NCBI GenBank assembly: GCA_028711825.1
Contig: JAQTRM010000014.1
Span: forward strand, 1-18,246
DNA: 18,246 nucleotides
Direction: 5' to 3'
DNA from: Candidatus Omnitrophota bacterium
GTDB lineage: Bacteria; Omnitrophota; Gorgyraeia; Gygaellales; Profunditerraquicolaceae
Shown here: positions 13,163 to 18,246 of the stretch, one piece after another
Position numbering within the stretch: position 1 is the first letter of the stretch
Layout: each line of letters begins with the position of its first letter
Notes under the pieces: model-generated
Seen by the model: the letters and a program-made list of their open reading frames with translations, nothing else
Database searches by the model: none
Told to the model about the DNA's origin: nothing
Program-made: the position numbers and the translations under genes

Positions 13163-13782
13163 TCCTGGAAACGGTAAAAGTGGGACCGATGCAGGTTAAT
13201 TGTTATGTCCTGGCTTCCAGGCCGGGCGGCCGGGCGATAATCATCGACCCCGGCGACGATGTTTCCAAGATCCGGGCGGTTTTGAGGGGGCATAACCTTA
13301 CTCCGGAGATGGTGGTTAATACCCACGGGCATTACGACCATATCGGAGCGGATGATGAGTTCGGTGTTTCGGTTTACGTACACCGTGATGATCTTGAGAT
13401 GCTTAAGGATCCCGAAAAGAATCTTTCTTCGATCTTTTCCGCCGCCTGCAAGGTGCATTCCAGGATCGAGATCCTGGAGGAGGATGATCTTGTACGCCTG
13501 GACGATATAGAATTAAGGGTGGTCCATTTGCCCGGGCATACCCCGGGGGGAATCGGCCTTTTGATGGAAAAGCCCCAAAAAGGGATTATCTTTACCGGCG
13601 ACACTTTATTTTACCGCGGGATCGGCCGTTCGGACCTTTCCGGAGGGGATCCTGAAAAGATCGAAGATTCGCTCCGGAATAAACTTTTCGTATTGCCGCC
13701 GGAAACTAAAGTTTATCCGGGGCACGGGCCGGCTACCACTATCGGCAGGGAAAATGACGGCTGCCTGCCGCGAGCGCAATGA
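13159..13782 (+). CDS. Metallo-beta-lactamase-fold hydrolase (glyoxalase II-like)
   Basis: The 207 residues carry the metal site of the fold: THGHYDH at 55-61 (H56, H58, D60, H61), H127 in LPGHTPGG, D148 in FTGDTLF and H189 in YPGHGP. The spacing and the GDTLFYRGIGRSDLSGG stretch match the small hydroxyacylglutathione-hydrolase-like group, which hydrolyses thioesters of glutathione or other thiols. The true substrate cannot be assigned from sequence. It overlaps both neighbours by four bases, the lipoprotein gene upstream and the recombinase downstream, so it is translated within that operon. Confidence 0.88.
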   Translation: MILETVKVGPMQVNCYVLASRPGGRAIIIDPGDDVSKIRAVLRGHNLTPEMVVNTHGHYDHIGADDEFGVSVYVHRDDLEMLKDPEKNLSSIFSAACKVHSRIEILEEDDLVRLDDIELRVVHLPGHTPGGIGLLMEKPQKGIIFTGDTLFYRGIGRSDLSGGDPEKIEDSLRNKLFVLPPETKVYPGHGPATTIGRENDGCLPRAQ

Positions 13783-14666
13783 AAGAACTTATCGATTCTT
13801 TCCTGGATTATCTTTCGGTAGAACGCGCGCTGGCAAGGAATACTATCTCGGCTTACCGGGCGGACCTTAATCTTTACCTGGATTTTATGGAAAAGCGCGG
13901 AATAACGCTTCTTTCCAAGATTTCCAAGAACGATGTGGTAGAGTTCATGCTCTTTCAAAAATCCGGGGGGATTTCTCCTACCAGTATTTCCCGGAGGCTG
14001 GCGGCGGTAAGGATGTTTCATCGTTTCCTGGCACGGGAAAGGATCTTAAAAAGCGACCCCACGGCACTGGTGGATTCTCCTAAGTTATGGAAGAAAGTCC
14101 CCGATACTCTTTCCCTCAACGAGGTGGAGTCGCTCATCGTCCAACCGGACACGCGTAACTGGCGGGGGGTAAGGGACAAGGCGATCCTGGAGACGCTTTA
14201 CGCTACCGGGATGCGGGTATCGGAGCTAAGCGGTTTAAAATCCGATAATGTAAACCTGGAGATCGGTTTCCTGCGTTGCATCGGGAAAGGAAATAAGGAG
14301 AGGATCATCCCTCTGGGCAAGAAAGCGATTTACGGTATCCAGCGTTACCTGGAGGCATCGAGGCCGCGTTTCTTAAAAGGCAAGAGTTCCGAATTTCTTT
14401 TTCTCGGCCGCGGCGGTTTAAAGCTTTCCCGGCAATCCGTCTGGAAAATGATCAAGCGGTACGCTAAAGAGGCCGGGATCAAAAAGCCGATCAAGGTCCA
14501 CACCTTGAGGCATTCTTTCGCCACGCATCTTTTGGAAAGAGGGGCGGATCTGCGTTCGGTGCAGGAGATGCTGGGGCATTCCAATATCTCCACTACCCAG
14601 ATTTATACGCATATTGATAAGGAGCGCCTGAAGTCTATTCACAAGGCATTCCATCCGCGTCCGTAA
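13779..14666 (+). CDS. xerD: Tyrosine recombinase XerC/XerD
   Basis: Xer recombinases resolve chromosome dimers at dif during division. The 295-residue protein has the N-terminal SAM-like core-binding domain (about 1-85, with NTISAYRADLNLYLDF) and a catalytic domain carrying R146, K170, H241, R244, H267 and the nucleophile Y276, the last in LGHSNISTTQIYTHID. Length is normal for XerC/XerD. The context of housekeeping genes and the absence of a nearby att site or phage genes favour the chromosomal Xer over an integron or phage integrase. XerC and XerD cannot be told apart with confidence here. The start overlaps the previous gene by four bases. Confidence 0.9.
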   Translation: MKELIDSFLDYLSVERALARNTISAYRADLNLYLDFMEKRGITLLSKISKNDVVEFMLFQKSGGISPTSISRRLAAVRMFHRFLARERILKSDPTALVDSPKLWKKVPDTLSLNEVESLIVQPDTRNWRGVRDKAILETLYATGMRVSELSGLKSDNVNLEIGFLRCIGKGNKERIIPLGKKAIYGIQRYLEASRPRFLKGKSSEFLFLGRGGLKLSRQSVWKMIKRYAKEAGIKKPIKVHTLRHSFATHLLERGADLRSVQEMLGHSNISTTQIYTHIDKERLKSIHKAFHPRP

Positions 14667-14701
14667 AGCGCGATAGGATACAGCAGTCGACGGAGTGAGC
14701 A

Positions 14702-15991
14702 ATGGCAGATTATTTTAAAAAGTTGCCGCCGGAGTTAAAAAATATTATCGTTCAGGCGGCGAAAGTATCGCGCGAGACCGGGATGCCGGCTTATTTGGTG
14801 GGCGGATGCCTGCGGGACCTTATTCTGGGAGTGCCCAACCTGGATCTTGATATCGCTGTCGAAGGCGACGGCATCATTTTTGCCCGCCGCCTTTGCGGGG
14901 AATTAAAATCGGCCCTTACGGTCCATGAGCGTTTCAGGACCGCCACGCTTTCCCTGCCCGGCGGGCTGAAATTGGATGTCGCTACCGCGCGCCGTGAAAG
15001 TTATCCGGCTTTCGCTTCATTGCCGGTAGTCCGGCCGGGACCGCTGGCCGAGGATCTTAAACGCAGGGATTTTACGATTAACGCCATGGCGGTTAATATC
15101 GCCGGGGGAAAGCGTGACCTGATCGATCCTTTCGGCGGGAGAAAGGATCTTTCCGCGCGCCGGATCCGCATCCTGCACGATTTAAGTTTTAAAGAAGATC
15201 CCACGCGGATATTGAGAGCGGTGCGTTTCAGCCGGCGTTTCAGGTTCAGGATTGAATCGAAGACGCTTCTTCTGATGAAAGAGGCGTTAAAAGAAGGGTG
15301 GCTGGAGAAAGTAACTCCGCACCGCCTCAGGGATGAACTGGTCCTGATGCTGAAGGAAAAGGATGTCCCGGGCCAGCTGAAAACTCTTTCTGTTTTAAGA
15401 GGGTTGGATTTTATCGGAGCGGGTTTAAAATTCACCCCGGAGGCGGAGGCGTTGTTAAAGACGGCGGCCTGCCGCATCCTCTGGTTTGAGAAAAATTTTC
15501 CTTTGCGCCGCAGGCTCGACACCTGGCTGGTATATTTTATCCTCTTGCTTGATCCGTTTTCTCCCTCTCAAAGGAGAAAAGCGGTGCTTCGCCTGGGGCT
15601 GCGCAAGGGCGAAGAAAAGAGGATCTTCAGCTATTATCGTCTGCGCGGAAGGCTGACGGTTTCTTTGAGTAAAAAAGGCCTTAAACCCTCAAAAATATTC
15701 TCGCTGCTTGAACCTTTGAGTTACGAAACGATTATCTCCTTCAGCGCTTCCTGCCGGAATAAGGCGGCGCGGGAGTATCTTGCGGATTTTTTCGAGGTGT
15801 ATAACGGTATGCGGTTGTGCGTATCGGGGAAAGATCTCGGGGGCCTGGGGCTTTCGCCCGGTCCGCAATACCGCAGGATTTTTACCCGGGTGTTAACCGC
15901 CAAGCTTAACGGCAAGTTGTCAAACCGCCGTATGGAGCTGGCGCTCATTAAAAAGTTAGCAGAGAAGGCTAAAAATGAACGGAGCAGATAA
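14702..15991 (+). CDS. cca: CCA tRNA nucleotidyltransferase / poly(A) polymerase family
   Basis: This class II nucleotidyltransferase adds CCA to tRNA 3' ends. The 429 residues show the head-domain motif VGGCLRDLILG at 33-43 and catalytic aspartates in LDLD (D48, D50). RRDFTINAMAV is at 121-131 and EDPTRILRAVRF at 165-176, followed by the RNA-binding neck and body. There is no C-terminal HD domain. The tRNA-Pro in this window lacks an encoded CCA, so such an enzyme is required. A split A-adding or CC-adding enzyme, as in some lineages, or a poly(A) polymerase remains possible, since these share the head domain. The ATG follows GGAGTGAGC. Confidence 0.88.
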   Translation: MADYFKKLPPELKNIIVQAAKVSRETGMPAYLVGGCLRDLILGVPNLDLDIAVEGDGIIFARRLCGELKSALTVHERFRTATLSLPGGLKLDVATARRESYPAFASLPVVRPGPLAEDLKRRDFTINAMAVNIAGGKRDLIDPFGGRKDLSARRIRILHDLSFKEDPTRILRAVRFSRRFRFRIESKTLLLMKEALKEGWLEKVTPHRLRDELVLMLKEKDVPGQLKTLSVLRGLDFIGAGLKFTPEAEALLKTAACRILWFEKNFPLRRRLDTWLVYFILLLDPFSPSQRRKAVLRLGLRKGEEKRIFSYYRLRGRLTVSLSKKGLKPSKIFSLLEPLSYETIISFSASCRNKAAREYLADFFEVYNGMRLCVSGKDLGGLGLSPGPQYRRIFTRVLTAKLNGKLSNRRMELALIKKLAEKAKNERSR

Positions 15992-15993
15992 GA

Positions 15994-16353
15994 ATGCCTA
16001 GACATGAAAGAGTTGAAGCGGCGATCAAAAAAGAAGTAAGCCTTATTATCCATGACCAGATCAAGGATCCGCGCGTCGGTTTTGTGACGATTACGAAAGT
16101 GGACCTCTCCAAAGATTTAAGAAACGCCAAGATCTTTTACAGCGTCCTGGGACCGGAAGACGCGCGCAAGAAGACCAAAGAAGCCCTGGATTCTGCGCTG
16201 GGTTATATCCGCACCCTGATCGCCGAAAGGATTAACCTGCGCTTTGCCACCGAAATCGCTTTCTACGAAGACCACTCCGTGGAATACAGCGTGAAGATCG
16301 AGGAGATCTTAAACCGGATAAAGGAGGAAGATGGGAATAAACCAGGTTTGTAA
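15994..16353 (+). CDS. rbfA: Ribosome-binding factor A
   Basis: RbfA is a small KH-fold factor that helps mature the 30S subunit by acting on 16S rRNA. The 119 residues match the family: the opening RVEAAIKKEVSLIIHDQIKDP, VTITKVDLSKDLRNAKIFYSV, and the closing region LRFATEIAFYEDHSVEYSVKIEEIL. It starts three bases after the cca stop and overlaps nrnA by 23 bp. The usual partner infB does not precede it here. Confidence 0.95.
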   Translation: MPRHERVEAAIKKEVSLIIHDQIKDPRVGFVTITKVDLSKDLRNAKIFYSVLGPEDARKKTKEALDSALGYIRTLIAERINLRFATEIAFYEDHSVEYSVKIEEILNRIKEEDGNKPGL

Positions 16354-17299
16354 AGCGTTAAAGAAATATGACCGTTTCCTGATCGCCGCTCACACCAGCC
16401 CGGAGGGGGACGCGTTGGGCAGCCAGCTGGGATTTTATAATCTGATCCGGAAGCTCGGCAAGCGGGGGGTGATTCTCAGCGATGACCGTATACCTTACGG
16501 TTATGATTTTCTTCCCGGGATAAACCGTATCCGGCGCCTGAAGAAAGCGGACCGGCACCTTAAATTCGACTGCCTGGTGACCCTGGATTGCGCCGACCTC
16601 AAGCGCACCGGGGATGTTTACCGGCTTAACCGTGAAGGTAAGCCGGTATTGAATATCGATCACCATATCAGCAACCGGTTTTTCGGAGGAGTGAACTGGG
16701 TTGATCCCCAGGCATCGTCCTGTTCGGAGATGATCTACAGGCTTTATAAGCGCATGCGCCTTAAGATCGATAAAGATACCGCCCTGGTTTTGTATACCGG
16801 GATCATGACGGATACCGGGTCTTTTCATTACTCCAATACCTCCGCTTTTACGTTTGCCGCCGCCGCGGACCTTATGAAATACAAGATCGATGTTGCCGGG
16901 GTTTACCGGAAAACTTACGAGAATATCCCGGCGCGCCAGGCGAAACTGCTGGTGGATTTTTTATCAAAGATGAAGTTTTTCGGCCGGAAAAGAATCGCGG
17001 TTTTCCGGATTGTTCCGGAATTTTCCGGGTCCGTAAAATCCGGGGTAGATCTGGCGGATCAGGTCCTGAACTTCGGCCGGCAGATCGAAGGGGTGGAGGT
17101 GGTGGTATTATTCAGGGAGATCCCCGGAAAAGAGCCCAAGGTAAGGGTGAATTTAAGGAGCCAGGGCAAAGTCGACGTGAACAAAGTCGCCGCTTTATTC
17201 GGAGGGGGAGGGCATCCTGCCGCTTCCGGATGCACCGTTTCCGGGAATTTTCAGGCAGTCAGCCGTAAAGTCGTTGCCGCAATTTCCGCGCGGCTTTGA
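16331..17299 (+). CDS. nrnA: DHH/DHHA1 phosphoesterase, NrnA-like (nanoRNase / pAp phosphatase)
   Basis: NrnA-type enzymes degrade very short RNAs and often dephosphorylate 3'-phosphoadenosine 5'-phosphate; some act on cyclic dinucleotides. The 322 residues show HTSPEGDALGS at 21-31, the DHH motif D110-H111-H112 in NIDHHISN, TGIMTDTGSF near 156-165, and the DHHA1 motif GGGGHPAASG at 291-300. Length is typical. A strong AAGGAGG site at 16321-16327 lies inside the end of rbfA, giving a 23-bp gene overlap. An rbfA-nrnA pairing is a known neighbourhood for this family. The exact substrate is not deducible. Confidence 0.92.
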   Translation: MGINQVCKALKKYDRFLIAAHTSPEGDALGSQLGFYNLIRKLGKRGVILSDDRIPYGYDFLPGINRIRRLKKADRHLKFDCLVTLDCADLKRTGDVYRLNREGKPVLNIDHHISNRFFGGVNWVDPQASSCSEMIYRLYKRMRLKIDKDTALVLYTGIMTDTGSFHYSNTSAFTFAAAADLMKYKIDVAGVYRKTYENIPARQAKLLVDFLSKMKFFGRKRIAVFRIVPEFSGSVKSGVDLADQVLNFGRQIEGVEVVVLFREIPGKEPKVRVNLRSQGKVDVNKVAALFGGGGHPAASGCTVSGNFQAVSRKVVAAISARL

Positions 17300-17351
17300 C
17301 CTTGCGGGATAAAAACGCCTTCAGCGGTTTATCGGGCGAAGAATTTAAAAA

Positions 17352-18246
17352 ATGAAAATCATTTACGGTATCAGGAAAATAAAAAAATTCCGCCGGCCGG
17401 TAGCGGCGCTGGGTGTTTTCGACGGGGTGCATCTCGGCCACCGCAGGATCCTGGAATCCGTAGTGCGAAGGGCGCGCCGGGTTAAAGGCACCAGCCTGGT
17501 TTTGACTTTTTGGCCGCACCCGCAGGGCAAGGAAAGTCTTTATTCCCTGGCGCACCGTTTGAGGCTGATCGCCGAGCTGGGGGTGGAGGTTTGCGTTGTA
17601 GCGGATTTCGGAGGGAGTTTTCGCAGGGTCAGCGCGGATGATTTCATCGATAAAGTCCTGGTGAAAAAAATCGGTGTTTACGCGGTGCACGTGGGAAAAA
17701 ATTTCCGTTTCGGTTACCGGGCTTCCGGAGACGCCGCGCTGCTGGTTTCCGAAGCCCAGAAATACGGGTTTAAGGTCAGGATTTTTCCGGTGTCCCGGTC
17801 CGGAATTATAACGGTCAGCAGCACCGCGATCCGGAGTCTTATAAAAAGATCCGAGATAAAAAAAGCCGAAAAACTTCTCGGCCGCCGGGTGAGCGTTCTG
17901 GGAACGGTGGTCCGCGGGAGCCGCCTGGGGAGGCTGATGGGGGTGCCTACCGCCAACATTAACCCGCATCACGAAGTAATTCCCCCGCCGGGTATTTACG
18001 CCTCGCGCATCGTTTTTTATAAAAAAGAATACCGCGGTGTTTGTTATATCGGCAGAAGGCCGACGATTGTTTCCCCGGACAGCCCGTTGCGCGTCGAAGT
18101 GAATATTTTCGATTTCCATAAAGATATCTACGGAAAAGTTCTCGAGATACAATTCGTGAAGATGATCCGGAAAGACCGGAAATTTAAAAATCTCGGGGAA
18201 TTATCCGCCCAGATAGGAAAAGATATCGCCGCTTGCCGTAAAATTT
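17352..18246 (+). CDS. ribF: Bifunctional riboflavin kinase / FAD synthetase (3' end beyond window)
   Basis: RibF phosphorylates riboflavin to FMN and adenylates FMN to FAD. The frame is open from the ATG at 17352 to the window end, 298 codons without a stop. The N-terminal adenylyltransferase domain (about 1-165) has GVFDGVHLGH at 21-30, TFWPHP at 52-57, VGKNFRFGYRASGD at 114-127 and VSSTAIRSLI at 155-164. The C-terminal riboflavin kinase domain has GSRLGRLMGVPTANI at 189-203, GIYAS at 214-218 and VEVNIFDFHKDIYGK at 248-262. Full-length RibF is usually 300-315 residues, so little is missing. The ribosome-binding site is weak (GAAGAA). It is not part of the riboswitch operon. A 297-residue antisense frame over the same bases is a shadow. 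Confidence 0.94.
   Translation, partial: MKIIYGIRKIKKFRRPVAALGVFDGVHLGHRRILESVVRRARRVKGTSLVLTFWPHPQGKESLYSLAHRLRLIAELGVEVCVVADFGGSFRRVSADDFIDKVLVKKIGVYAVHVGKNFRFGYRASGDAALLVSEAQKYGFKVRIFPVSRSGIITVSSTAIRSLIKRSEIKKAEKLLGRRVSVLGTVVRGSRLGRLMGVPTANINPHHEVIPPPGIYASRIVFYKKEYRGVCYIGRRPTIVSPDSPLRVEVNIFDFHKDIYGKVLEIQFVKMIRKDRKFKNLGELSAQIGKDIAACRKI

Noticed and set aside
13779..14666. A phage or integron integrase marking a mobile element
   Set aside because: Length, catalytic residues and housekeeping neighbours fit chromosomal XerC/D; there are no att repeats, phage genes or cassette array nearby.
17259..18152. A 297-codon open frame on the minus strand, longer than many real genes
   Set aside because: It lies antisense to ribF, whose adenylyltransferase and kinase motifs are unmistakable on the + strand; the minus frame shows no recognisable domain.

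Overview
The window reads as ordinary bacterial chromosome: about 22 protein genes and one tRNA, densely packed with many 1-4 bp stop/start overlaps, mostly on the + strand. Base composition looks close to balanced by eye. Nothing here is phage, plasmid or CRISPR. The gene set points to an uncultured bacterium with a RodZ-type shape protein, a lipobox-bearing putative lipoprotein, a stand-alone PncC and tRNAs without an encoded CCA. My guess from gene style is an Omnitrophota-like candidate-phylum bacterium, but this is a guess; no phylogenetic marker in the window settles it.

Layout. 1-175: structured direct repeats. 176-3281 (+): rodZ, rimO, pgsA, pgpA (cell shape, ribosomal protein S12 modification, phosphatidylglycerol synthesis). 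3282-4303 (-): thpR and pncC/cinA, read from a promoter that shares its -35 box with the divergent riboflavin promoter. 4383-9456 (+): an FMN-riboswitch-controlled riboflavin operon, ribBA, ribH, nusB, a PHP-domain phosphoesterase, ribD, ribE. 9432-10004: about 550 bp without a recognised gene, made of seven-base degenerate tandem repeats, a large imperfect inverted repeat, a strong-looking promoter and a hairpin/palindrome pair next to tRNA-Pro(CGG). 10098-13162: a second copy of the dispersed double-hairpin repeat, acylphosphatase, NAD-dependent DNA ligase, an unrecognised lipoprotein. 13159-18246: metallo-beta-lactamase-fold hydrolase, XerC/D recombinase, CCA-adding enzyme, rbfA, nrnA-type DHH phosphoesterase and ribF, which runs off the window end.

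How the parts work together. ribBA, ribH, ribD and ribE supply the committed enzymes from GTP and ribulose 5-phosphate to riboflavin, and ribF turns riboflavin into FMN and FAD; FMN then feeds back through the riboswitch. The one step with no dedicated enzyme in the operon is removal of phosphate from the ribitylamino-pyrimidine intermediate. The PHP phosphoesterase overlapping ribD by 4 bp is a candidate for it, by inference only. The CCA-adding enzyme fits the tRNA-Pro gene, which has no encoded CCA.

The most unusual content is non-coding: a dispersed 44-bp double-hairpin repeat sitting between the FMN aptamer and its terminator, seven-base tandem arrays in two riboflavin-operon intergenic regions (one encoding the last residues of riboflavin synthase), and a family of hairpin-forming repeats upstream of rodZ and tRNA-Pro.
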